A stretch of DNA of 64,000 nt from CAVQCX01 sp963775335. GTDB taxonomy: Bacteria > Pseudomonadota > Gammaproteobacteria > Chromatiales > Chromatiaceae. The position numbers and the translations under genes were made by a program. The stretch spans positions 496,001-560,000 of the forward strand of contig CAVZIJ010000003.1 in NCBI GenBank assembly GCA_963775335.1. The letters are read 5' to 3'. Position 1 is the stretch's first letter; every line of letters starts with the position of its first letter. Below the pieces are notes generated by a model. That model was not told the DNA's origin. It worked only from the letters and a program-made list of their open reading frames with translations, and searched no databases. This document shows, piece by piece, positions 54,914 to 62,909 of this stretch.

Positions 54914-55738
54914 GTGGCCCGGGTGCTGATCGATGGTGAGCGGCGGGAGCTGATTTCCGCGCGGGACAGGGGGCTGCAGTACGGCGACGGTCTATTCGAG
55001 ACGATCGCAGTTCGCCGGCAACGTACCTGCCTGTGGCCTAGACACATGGCCCGACTCGAAGACGGCTGCCACCGCTTAGGCATCCCGATGCCCGACCCCG
55101 AGCGCCTGGCGGCGGAGGCGGCGACCGAAGTCGGTGATGCCACGCAGGGGGCCCTGAAGCTCATTCTGACACGAGGGCGGGGCCCACGCGGATATCGTGT
55201 GCCGGAGTCCGCCGTCCCCATGCGTGTCCTCGAATGCTCGCCAGCGCCGGACTTTCCGATCGCTTGGTGGTCGAGCGGCATTCGTCTGCGCTGGTGCAGC
55301 ACCCGTCTGTCGATCAACCCTCAGACCGCGGGCCTCAAGCACCTCAACCGCCTGGAACAGGTGTTGGCCCGTAGCGAGTGGCGAGACCCGGCCATCGCCG
55401 AGGGTCTGATGCTCGACACCCAGGGCAGGGTGGTCGAAGGGACGATGAGCAACCTGTTCGTCATTACCGCGGGGCGGCTGGTCACGCCCGAGCTGTCCCA
55501 ATGCGGCGTTGCCGGCGTGATGCGAGCCCTGGTGATCGATACCGCGCGGACGCTGGGCCTGTCCGTCAGTCCGGTGACCCTGCGACCGGCCGATCTCGAG
55601 CGCGCGGATGGCCTGTTTATGACCAACGCCCTGGTGGGCATCTGGCCGGTCCGCGAGCTGCAGGGCAGGGCGATGGACCCCACCGCGGTACCCGGCCCCT
55701 TGTTGGACGCCGTACGGGAGCAAGCGGGATTTGATTGA
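54914..55738 (+). CDS. pabC: Aminodeoxychorismate lyase PabC
   Basis: 274 residues, GTG start 83 bp after fabF. PLP enzyme that splits aminodeoxychorismate to p-aminobenzoate and pyruvate for folate. Fold-type IV motifs: DRGLQYGDGLFETI, the PLP lysine in GLKHLNRLEQVLA and EGTMSNLFVI. The position after fabF and before mltG-tmk-holB is standard. Confidence 0.94.
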   Translation: MARVLIDGERRELISARDRGLQYGDGLFETIAVRRQRTCLWPRHMARLEDGCHRLGIPMPDPERLAAEAATEVGDATQGALKLILTRGRGPRGYRVPESAVPMRVLECSPAPDFPIAWWSSGIRLRWCSTRLSINPQTAGLKHLNRLEQVLARSEWRDPAIAEGLMLDTQGRVVEGTMSNLFVITAGRLVTPELSQCGVAGVMRALVIDTARTLGLSVSPVTLRPADLERADGLFMTNALVGIWPVRELQGRAMDPTAVPGPLLDAVREQAGFD

Positions 55739-55740
55739 CC

Positions 55741-56757
55741 ATGGGTAAGACGCTGGCGCGCATCCTGGGCCTGGTCGCGATCCTCGGGGTGATCCTCGGG
55801 GGCGTCGCCGGCTGGGGTTACGCCGAGTACCGCCAATTCGTCGAGACGCCGCTGGCCCTGCCGAACGAAGGGGTCGTGTTCACGGTCGAGCCGCGCATGT
55901 CGGTCAGATCGATCAGCATGGAGCTCGAACATCGGGGCTACCTGTCCAACGCCTTGTATCTGCGGTTGTTGGCGCGCTGGACCGGACAGGCGGCTAAGCT
56001 CAAGGCGGGTGAATACTGGCTCGCTCGGGACACGACCCCGATCCAGCTGCTGGATCAGCTGGCGGCCGGGCGGGTCAAGCTCTACAGTCTGACCATCGTC
56101 GAGGGTTGGACTTTCCACCAGTTGCTCGCCGCGATCAGGGGCAAAGAGCCGGTGCGACAGAGGCTCGGCGGCTTGAGCGACGAGCAGATTATGGATCGGC
56201 TGGGACATCCCGGGGAGCAGCCGGAAGGGCGCTTTCTCCCGGAGACCTACCTGTTTCCCCGAGGCACCACCGATCTGGAGCTGCTGCGCCGGGCCTACAC
56301 TGCCATGCACAAGGAGCTGGCGCAGGCCTGGGCTCAGCGCAGCGTTGGGCTGGCGCTGAGCTCACCGTACGACGCCCTCAAGCTGGCCTCGATCATAGAG
56401 AAGGAGACGGCCGTCCCGGCAGAGCGCGCAGCGATCGCCGGGGTGTTCATACGCCGCCTGGTCGACGGCATGAAGCTGCAGACGGACCCGACAGTCATCT
56501 ATGGGCTCGGGGAACGGTTCGACGGCAACATCAGGCGTGCCGATCTGACGACCGACACGCCCTACAACACCTATACACGCGCCGGTCTGCCTCCGACGCC
56601 GATTTGCCTGCCCGGACGGGCATCGATCCAGGCTGCGGTGAATCCTGCCGCGGGAGACAGCCTCTACTTCGTGGCGCGGGGGGATGGTACCCACCAGTTT
56701 TCGCGCTCCCTGGTGGAGCACAACGCCGCGGTGCGCAAGTACCAGCTCCGAAAATGA
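55741..56757 (+). CDS. mltG: Endolytic peptidoglycan transglycosylase MltG (YceG)
   Basis: 338 residues, ATG two bases after pabC. One N-terminal membrane helix (ILGLVAILGVILGGVAGWGYAE), a LysM-like part and the catalytic domain with the essential glutamate in ASIIEKETAVPAERA; LQTDPTVIYGLG, NTYTRAGLPPTPI and FVARGDGTHQFS are family hallmarks. Proposed terminator of glycan-strand polymerisation. Overlaps tmk by four bases. Confidence 0.95.
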   Translation: MGKTLARILGLVAILGVILGGVAGWGYAEYRQFVETPLALPNEGVVFTVEPRMSVRSISMELEHRGYLSNALYLRLLARWTGQAAKLKAGEYWLARDTTPIQLLDQLAAGRVKLYSLTIVEGWTFHQLLAAIRGKEPVRQRLGGLSDEQIMDRLGHPGEQPEGRFLPETYLFPRGTTDLELLRRAYTAMHKELAQAWAQRSVGLALSSPYDALKLASIIEKETAVPAERAAIAGVFIRRLVDGMKLQTDPTVIYGLGERFDGNIRRADLTTDTPYNTYTRAGLPPTPICLPGRASIQAAVNPAAGDSLYFVARGDGTHQFSRSLVEHNAAVRKYQLRK

Positions 56758-57394
56758 ACGATCGGGAGAACAAGACCGGGCGGTTCATCACGCTGGAGGG
56801 GGGCGAGGGCGCGGGCAAGTCCGTCAACCTGGAGCTCATGCGCGAGCGCCTGGTGGCGGCCGGCAAGGACGTGCTGGTCACGCGCGAGCCCGGGGAACCC
56901 CGGTGGGTGAGGAGATCCGGTCGCTGCTGTTGGGCCACCGCGAAGAGGGTATGTCCCGAGATGCGGAGCTACTGCTGCTGTTCGCAGCCCGGGCCGAGCA
57001 CATCGAGCGCAAGATCCTCCCGGCGCTCCATGCGGGGCGATGGGTTCTGTGCGATCGCTTCACCGACGCCACCTTTGCTTACCAAGGCGGCGGACGGCGG
57101 ATCTCCGCCGAGCGCATTGCGGTCCTGAAGGACTGGGTGCAGGGACCCCTGTCTCCCGATCTGACCATCTTGCTCGATATTCCCGAGGGGCTCGGATTGG
57201 AGCGTGCCGGTGCGCGTTCGACGCCGGACCGTTTCGAGCGAGAGACCGCCGACTTCTTCGAGCGCGTCCGCGGTGCCTATCTCGAGATCGCGCGGCGCGA
57301 GCCGGACCGCGTCAAGGTGATCGACGCCTCTCAGGATCTGCCGGCCGTGCAGGCACAGATCGCTCGGGTCTTGGACGGGATTCTCGCGACCTGA
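56754..57394 (+). CDS. tmk: Thymidylate kinase, with a single-base frameshift in the sequence
   Basis: dTMP to dTDP. The frame opens at 56754 with GRFITLEGGEGAGKSVNLEL (P-loop) and reads to VTREPGE. One G is then missing from the G run at about 56890-56893. With five G instead of four it continues as GGTPVGEEIRSLLLG, with the DRFTDATFAYQGGGR lid/DR motif, to the stop at 57392-57394. The restored protein is about 213 residues, normal for Tmk. Because the gene is essential, an assembly or sequencing error in the homopolymer is more likely than a true pseudogene. Its stop overlaps the holB start. Confidence 0.9.
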
Positions 57395-58473
57395 TGGCAG
57401 AGACCTCGGAGCAGCACCCCGAACCGCCGGGGCGGACGCAGCCGCCCTTGCCCTGGCATCGGGAGCTATGGTCACGGCTGTCGACCGCCCGCCGGGGCGA
57501 GCGCTTTCCGCATGCCTTGCTTCTGGAGGGGTCGCCGGGGCTGGGCAAGCGCCGATTTGCACAGCGCCTGGCGGCCTCGCTCCTTTGCGCCGAGCCGGCG
57601 GGCGATCTCGAGCCCTGTGGGACCTGTCGCTCATGTCATCTGCTCGCGGTGGGCAATCATCCGGCGTTCCGCCTGATCGAGCCCGAGAAGGCGGGGGGGC
57701 AGATCCGGGTCGATGCGGTCCGCGAGTGCGTGGCCCGAGACGGGCTGACCTCGCAGTCCGGGGGCTATAAGGTCACAGTGATCCAACCGGCCGAGGCGAT
57801 GAACGCGGCCGCAGCCAATGCTTTCCTGAAGACGCTGGAGGAGCCGGCCCCCTGGACTGCGATGCTGTTGGTCAGCGAGCAGCCGAGCCGCTTGCCGGCG
57901 ACCATCCGGAGCCGCTGTCAGCGCGTCGGCTTCACCACACCCTCCGAGTCTGTCGCCTTGGCTTGGCTCGCCGAGAGAGCGACAGGCGTGGATGCTGGTT
58001 TGCTGCTTGCCCTGGCGGCGGGCTCGCCCTTGAAGGCCGAAGCACTGGCCCGGGCAGAAATTCTGAAGCTTCGCGAGCAGCGATTCGACGAATTCGTGGG
58101 CGTTCTGGCGGGGGGGCTCGACCCCGTGGCAACCGCCCAGAGCTGGCAGGGCCCAGATCTGCGGTTGAGCATCGAGTGGATGAGCGGCTGGGCGCTGGAT
58201 CTTGCCCGCCTGCAGATCTCCGACGCGCCCCCCCGGGTCTTCAATCCGGACCGTCTCTCAGTGCTGGGGGCGACGGCCGCGAGCATCCCCCCGCAGCGTT
58301 TGCACCGCCTTCTGGCCAAGACACTGCATGCCCTCAGAGCCCTGGATACCCAGCTCAATCCCCACTTGCTGTTGGAAGACCTGCTGCTAGAATTGGCCAC
58401 AGGGGTGTACGGGGCTCCGCGGCTCCCAAAGAGCGCAAGCGGCCACCACCCGAGATCCAAGCGAGAATCATGA
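57394..58473 (+). CDS. holB: DNA polymerase III delta' subunit HolB
   Basis: 359 residues. Clamp-loader stator. P-loop-like LEGSPGLGKRRFA, the zinc-binding cysteine cluster (C-GTC-RSC, LEPCGTCRSCHLL), NAFLKTLEEPAPWTAMLLV and the SRC motif (IRSRCQRV) are present. ATG overlaps the tmk stop (ATGA-like), and the stop overlaps the pilZ start. Confidence 0.94.
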   Translation: MAETSEQHPEPPGRTQPPLPWHRELWSRLSTARRGERFPHALLLEGSPGLGKRRFAQRLAASLLCAEPAGDLEPCGTCRSCHLLAVGNHPAFRLIEPEKAGGQIRVDAVRECVARDGLTSQSGGYKVTVIQPAEAMNAAAANAFLKTLEEPAPWTAMLLVSEQPSRLPATIRSRCQRVGFTTPSESVALAWLAERATGVDAGLLLALAAGSPLKAEALARAEILKLREQRFDEFVGVLAGGLDPVATAQSWQGPDLRLSIEWMSGWALDLARLQISDAPPRVFNPDRLSVLGATAASIPPQRLHRLLAKTLHALRALDTQLNPHLLLEDLLLELATGVYGAPRLPKSASGHHPRSKRES

Positions 58474-58832
58474 CCGCACCCAGCGTAGCCGCCACCGGCC
58501 GCCAAGGCATACTGTCCCTGACGATCAAGGACAAGAACGCCCTCTATGCGGCGTACATGCAGTTCGTCAAGAACGGCGGTCTGTTCATCCCGACCACGAA
58601 GAAATACCACCTGGGTGATGAAGTGTTCATGCTCCTGACACTCATGGACGAGGCCGAGCGGATCCCAGTGGCAGGCAAGGTCATCTGGGTCACACCGGTC
58701 GGTGCCGAGGGTAACCGGGCCGCCGGCATCGGCGTCCAGTTCAGCGATCAGGATGGGGGCATGGCCCAGAACAAGATCGAGACCTACCTTGCCGGCGCAC
58801 TGAAGGCGGACCGTCCGACTCACACGATGTAG
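58470..58832 (+). CDS. pilZ: PilZ-domain protein of the type IV pilus group
   Basis: 120 residues, ATG overlapping the holB stop. Matches Pseudomonas/Xanthomonas PilZ: ILSLTIKDKNALYAAYM, FVKNGGLFIPTTKKYHLGDE, GKVIWVTPVGAEGNRAAGIGVQF. The N-terminal RxxxR motif for c-di-GMP binding is absent, as in canonical PilZ, which acts through PilB/FimX in pilus assembly. No other pilus gene is near; the holB-pilZ-tatD order is conserved. Confidence 0.92.
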   Translation: MTAPSVAATGRQGILSLTIKDKNALYAAYMQFVKNGGLFIPTTKKYHLGDEVFMLLTLMDEAERIPVAGKVIWVTPVGAEGNRAAGIGVQFSDQDGGMAQNKIETYLAGALKADRPTHTM

Positions 58833-58864
58833 CGGCGTCCTGCGGTCGTGCTCCCGGGCTCCCG

Positions 58865-59668
58865 ATGCTGATCGATTCCCACTGTCATCTCGACCGCCTC
58901 GATTTGGCCGTGTACGGCGGCGACTTTTCGGCCCTCATGCGGGCGACCCGCGAAGCCGGCGTGGGACATCTGCTGTGCGTCTGCATAGAGCTCGAGCAAT
59001 ACCCGTCGATGCTGGGATTGGTCGAAGGGCAGGCCGACGTCTCGATCTCCGTCGGCGTGCACCCCAACGAGCGCACGCGTCGCACTCCGGACCCGGCAGA
59101 GCTCGTCGAGCTGGCCCGGCACCCCAAGAACGTCGCGATCGGCGAGACGGGACTCGACTATTTTCATGGCGAAGGCGATCTGCAATGGCAGCGTGATCGC
59201 TTTCGGTGTCACATCGAGGCGGCCAAGGCCTGCCGCAAACCCCTCATCATCCACACGCGCGATGCGCGCGACGACACCCTGCGATTGATGCGCGAGGCGG
59301 GGGCGGCCTCGGTCGGCGGGGTAATGCATTGCTTCACCGAGAGCTGGGAGATGGCTAGCGAGGCCCTCGACATGGGCTTCTACATCTCTTTCTCAGGGAT
59401 ACTGACGTTTCGCAACGCAGACGCGCTGCGCGAGGTAGCCAAGAAGGTGCCCCTGGATCGGCTGCTGATAGAGACCGACGCCCCCTATCTGACACCGGTT
59501 CCCTACCGCGGCAAGCCGAATCGGCCGGCCTATGTGGCCCTGGTGGCTGAGCGGCTCGCCGGCCTGCGGGGGGTCGCACCGGAAGAGATTGCCCGCCTGA
59601 CCTCCGAGAATTTCTTCAGGCTGTTTCCCTCGGCGGCCCAGGGCGCGACCCAGCATCTTCACCTGTAG
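58865..59668 (+). CDS. ycfH: TatD-family metal-dependent deoxyribonuclease YcfH
   Basis: 267 residues. Metal-binding motifs DSHCHLDRLD, the glutamate in AIGETGLDYF, IHTRDARDD, MHCFTESWE and LLIETDAPYLTP are complete. Amidohydrolase fold with 3'-exonuclease activity known for relatives. Last gene of the rightward cluster. Confidence 0.93.
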   Translation: MLIDSHCHLDRLDLAVYGGDFSALMRATREAGVGHLLCVCIELEQYPSMLGLVEGQADVSISVGVHPNERTRRTPDPAELVELARHPKNVAIGETGLDYFHGEGDLQWQRDRFRCHIEAAKACRKPLIIHTRDARDDTLRLMREAGAASVGGVMHCFTESWEMASEALDMGFYISFSGILTFRNADALREVAKKVPLDRLLIETDAPYLTPVPYRGKPNRPAYVALVAERLAGLRGVAPEEIARLTSENFFRLFPSAAQGATQHLHL

Positions 59669-59749
59669 TGCGCATTGCTCGCCGGCGCTCGTTCGTCGCG
59701 AGGCGTCCGAGGTGCGCGTGGCCACAAGAGCGAGCTGCCGTTTCTAGCA

Positions 59750-61300
59750 TTATCGCCCGGAAGGGCCTCCGGAGCATGGGAGGTACCCGGTGCGCATCGC
59801 GTCCGTGTTTCCGAGGAAGTGCCGGATCCCCTCTGTGACCGCTTTGAGCACCGCGACCCGCGCGTAACGCTTGTCGTTGGCCGGGATGATCAGCCAAGGG
59901 GCATTCTCGGTGCTGGTCCGGATCACCATCTCGTTGACCGCCGGCTTGTAGACCTCCCACTTTTCGCGGTTGCGCCAGTCCTCGTCCGTGATCTTGTGCT
60001 GCTTGTAAGGCACCCGCTCACGCTCCTTGAATCGCTCGAGCTGCTCTTCCTGACTGATGTGCATCCAGAACTTGAGCAGCACCACGCCATTTTCGGTCAG
60101 CTGCTGCTCGAACTCGTTGATCTCCGCGTAGGCCCGGCGCCACTCGGCCTCTGCAGCGAATCCCTCGATGCGCTCCACGAGCACTCGGCCGTACCAGGAC
60201 CGGTCGTAGATCGTGATCCGCCCCGCCCGCGGGATGTGCCTCCAGAATCGCCACAGGTAGTGATGGGCCTTTTCTTCGTCCGTCGGCGCCGCCACGGGAA
60301 TGGTTCGATAAAGGCGTGAATCGATCGCATTGCTAATACGGCGGATCGCGCCTCCCTTGCCTCCCGCGTCGACCCCTTCGAACACCAGCACGGTGGAGCG
60401 CGAGCTCTTGTACGCTTGCCAGGCGAGCTCGTTGAGCTCCTGCTGCAACCGGGTCATGTCGTCACGGTAGGCCGATGGCGAGAGACCGTTTGAGAGGTCG
60501 ACTTTGTCGAGAACCGTGATCTTCGCCGACTCGGAGATGGGCAAGCTGGGTGCGTGAGAGTGGGGCTCCGCAGGGGGATGGGCATCGCCCGAGTCGATCC
60601 GGGCCCGCAGGGCATCCAGCAAGGTGCGGCCCACCGTGAGGTCCCGATAGCGCTCGTCGGTAGCCTCGATCAAATACCAGGGCGAAACCCCCGAATCGGT
60701 CTGGCGTATAACCCGTTCGGCGATCTGCTCGAACCGCGAATAGTGGATAGAGAACTCCTTCTTCTTCGGCGGCAGCATCTTCCAGCGGCTGCGGTCATCC
60801 CGGGAGAGCTCTTTGAGCCGTTTTTTCTGGTCGCTCTCCGACATGTGAAACCAGAACTTGACGACCAAGGCGCCGTCGGAGATCAACATGCGCTCGAAAT
60901 CCGAGATGCGAGTGAGCTCCGCATCCAGCTGGGCGTCATCGCAGCGCCCCGTGACCCGGTGCTCGACGGGCGCCTGGTACCAGGCACCGAACAGGATGCC
61001 GATCTCGCCGCGGGGGGGCAGGGCGCGCCAAAAACGCCAGTACCGCGGGCGCTGGCGCTCCTCATCGGTCTCGTCCCAGAAGGCGTGGGTCTGAACACCC
61101 CGGGTATCCAGCCAGGCGTTCAGGCGGTTGACCACCTCACCCTTACCGGCCCCCTCGACGCCCGCCACGATGATCACCACCGGGATATTCGTCTGACGTA
61201 GCCGGCGCTGCTCGCGCAACAGATCCGTACGCAAACCCGGCACTTGCTCCTTGAAGTCGGGCTTGGAGACCTTGCGGCCGAGCTTGCATCCCTCGAACAT
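59750..61300 (-). CDS. pap: Two-domain polyphosphate kinase 2 (polyphosphate:AMP phosphotransferase type)
   Basis: 516 residues with two tandem PPK2 domains. First domain: P-loop VAGVEGAGKGEVVNRL (about 45-60), RPRYWRFWRALPPRGEIGI. Second domain: EGVDAGGKGGAIRRI, LWRFWRHIPRAGRITIYDRSWYGRVLVERIEG with lid residues, and KQHKITDEDWRNREKW. Class II PPK2 enzymes use polyphosphate to make ADP from AMP. The family links to phosphate metabolism, but no Pho box was found before it. Convergent with ycfH. Confidence 0.92.
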   Translation of the reverse strand: MFEGCKLGRKVSKPDFKEQVPGLRTDLLREQRRLRQTNIPVVIIVAGVEGAGKGEVVNRLNAWLDTRGVQTHAFWDETDEERQRPRYWRFWRALPPRGEIGILFGAWYQAPVEHRVTGRCDDAQLDAELTRISDFERMLISDGALVVKFWFHMSESDQKKRLKELSRDDRSRWKMLPPKKKEFSIHYSRFEQIAERVIRQTDSGVSPWYLIEATDERYRDLTVGRTLLDALRARIDSGDAHPPAEPHSHAPSLPISESAKITVLDKVDLSNGLSPSAYRDDMTRLQQELNELAWQAYKSSRSTVLVFEGVDAGGKGGAIRRISNAIDSRLYRTIPVAAPTDEEKAHHYLWRFWRHIPRAGRITIYDRSWYGRVLVERIEGFAAEAEWRRAYAEINEFEQQLTENGVVLLKFWMHISQEEQLERFKERERVPYKQHKITDEDWRNREKWEVYKPAVNEMVIRTSTENAPWLIIPANDKRYARVAVLKAVTEGIRHFLGNTDAMRTGYLPCSGGPSGR

Positions 61301-61402
61301 CGGGCGAATCCTGATTGTCGAACAAGGGCGGACAGGCGGGGATCGTTTGCCCGGTTATACCGCCTCGCGTGGAGCCCTGTCGACAGGGATGGGCTCCGCG
61401 GT

Positions 61403-62554
61403 CTATGCGCCGTGCCGGCGCCAGCGCCGCTTGAGTGCCTTGATGGCCAAATCGATGTCCCCCTCGTCGTTGTAGAAATGGGGCGAAAACCGCAGACCGC
61501 CCCCCCGAGCGGCGCAGATCACGCCTTCCTCCGCCAAAGATCGACGGAGGACCTCTGGGTCGATCCCTTCCAACCGCAGGGTCAGTATTCCGGAGCGGCG
61601 GGTGTCTTCTGTCGACGACAACAGCATGGCCTCCGGGAACGCAGATAAGAGTTTTTCCATTAATAATCTGTTTATTAGGAGAATGTTCTCATATATAACG
61701 TGAATTCCGACCTCTTCGATGAGGGAAAGACTGGCATCCAACGCGTGGGCAGCGAGCAGGTTCGGGCTGCCACACTCGAAGCGGCTCGCCGTCGTCGATT
61801 CGTGCCAATCCAGTGCGGCGAAATCACCGGGACGATCCGTCATGTGCCAGCCGTACTCGTGAAGCCGAAGGTCGGCGCGAAGCTCGGGGTGGCACCAGAA
61901 CAGACCCAAGCCCTCCGGGCCCAGCATCCATTTATGCCCATCGGCGGCCACGAAGTCCGCTACATAGTCCTGCACGTCGAAAGGCAGCGCCCCCAGGCTC
62001 TGGATCGCATCCACGCAAAAGAAGATATTGCGGGAACGACAGACGTGCCCGATCAAGCCGAGATTCACCCTGAAGCCGGTGGCGTACTGAACCGAGCTGA
62101 CCGATACAAGTCGGGTGCGCCCGTCGCATCGGGCAAGCAAATCCTCTTCGGGGGAGCCCCCCGGGTCGAGCGACACCTCGCGCAGCTCCACGCCCTGGCT
62201 TCGCAACGAGTCCCAGACGATACGGTTCGATGGAAACTCTCCCGCGAATATCACCACGTTGTCGCCAGGCGTCCACGCGAGGCCGTAAGCGACCATGGAC
62301 AGCGCCTCGGAGGTGTTCTTCACCAGAGCGATATCGTTGGGCGATTGTGCGTTGATCAGGCGTGCCAGGCGCTCGCGTAGCCGTGCCTCCACGGCGAGCC
62401 ACGCGGCGTAGTCCGCGGCCCCCCGGCGTCCGCACGCCTGGGCGAATTGCGTGACCGCTGCGACGGTACGGCGAGGCCAAGGTGCCACAGCGGCATGGTT
62501 CAGGTAGACGATTCCAGGAGCTAGAGCGAGCTCGGTCTTGAGTAGGTTTTCCAT
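61403..62554 (-). CDS. Class V aminotransferase (cysteine-desulfurase/isopenicillin-epimerase-like)
   Basis: 383 residues. PLP enzyme: VYLNHAAVAPWPRRTVAAV at the start, KNTSEALSMVAYGL for phosphate binding, CVDAIQSLGALPFDV with the PLP aspartate, and the Schiff-base lysine in AADGHKWMLGPEGLGL. No SufS/IscS active-site Cys loop is apparent, so cysteine desulfuration is not supported; relatives include kynureninase- and epimerase-like enzymes. A locally AT-rich patch (61655-61705) encodes NILLINRLLMEKLL. Upstream there is an AT-rich dyad at 62648. Confidence 0.88.
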   Translation of the reverse strand: MENLLKTELALAPGIVYLNHAAVAPWPRRTVAAVTQFAQACGRRGAADYAAWLAVEARLRERLARLINAQSPNDIALVKNTSEALSMVAYGLAWTPGDNVVIFAGEFPSNRIVWDSLRSQGVELREVSLDPGGSPEEDLLARCDGRTRLVSVSSVQYATGFRVNLGLIGHVCRSRNIFFCVDAIQSLGALPFDVQDYVADFVAADGHKWMLGPEGLGLFWCHPELRADLRLHEYGWHMTDRPGDFAALDWHESTTASRFECGSPNLLAAHALDASLSLIEEVGIHVIYENILLINRLLMEKLLSAFPEAMLLSSTEDTRRSGILTLRLEGIDPEVLRRSLAEEGVICAARGGGLRFSPHFYNDEGDIDLAIKALKRRWRRHGA

Positions 62555-62909
62555 CAGCGCGCGCTTGGAAAGGCACAGTGATGCGAGGGTACAGACCCCG
62601 ACGGGCCGATGCCAGGGCTACCGGATCAGCCCCGATGCGGGAGTGCGCATAATGTATATTATGTTAAAAGACATCAGCGCCGGCATCGTTTGGCTTGGTA
62701 TCTCCACACCCTCCGCCGATGCTGATATCTGGGAAACTCGGCCAAACGGTCGGTCGAAACGACAGGGCTCGGCGCTCAAAGCCTCGATCGCGAGGCCCCA
62801 CAGCCGGGATTCGCAGAGCGGGCGTCGCGCTGGATACCCGGCGGGGGTGTGCCGGGGGCTCCTGTCGGAGATGGAAAGAGTCTGGGGCCGGACGGGAGAG
62901 GTCGCAGCA
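62555..62909. other. Intergenic region with an AT-rich dyad
   Basis: About 355 bp between two minus-strand genes, with no supported gene. CATAAT-GTAT-ATTATG at 62648-62663 is a perfect 6-bp inverted repeat in an AT-rich patch about 95 bp upstream of the aminotransferase start, where an operator or promoter would be expected. Confidence 0.5.
62648..62663. promoter_or_regulatory. AT-rich inverted repeat, candidate operator
   Basis: CATAAT and ATTATG arms separated by GTAT. It has partial likeness to Fur-type sites but lacks the full 19-bp pattern. Position suggests control of the aminotransferase gene at 62554 on the minus strand. Confidence 0.35.

Noticed and set aside
61655..61710. AT-rich patch with GTG at 61700 read as the start of a plus-strand gene
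   Set aside because: The downstream frame is the antisense of the aminotransferase and has no protein-like features.
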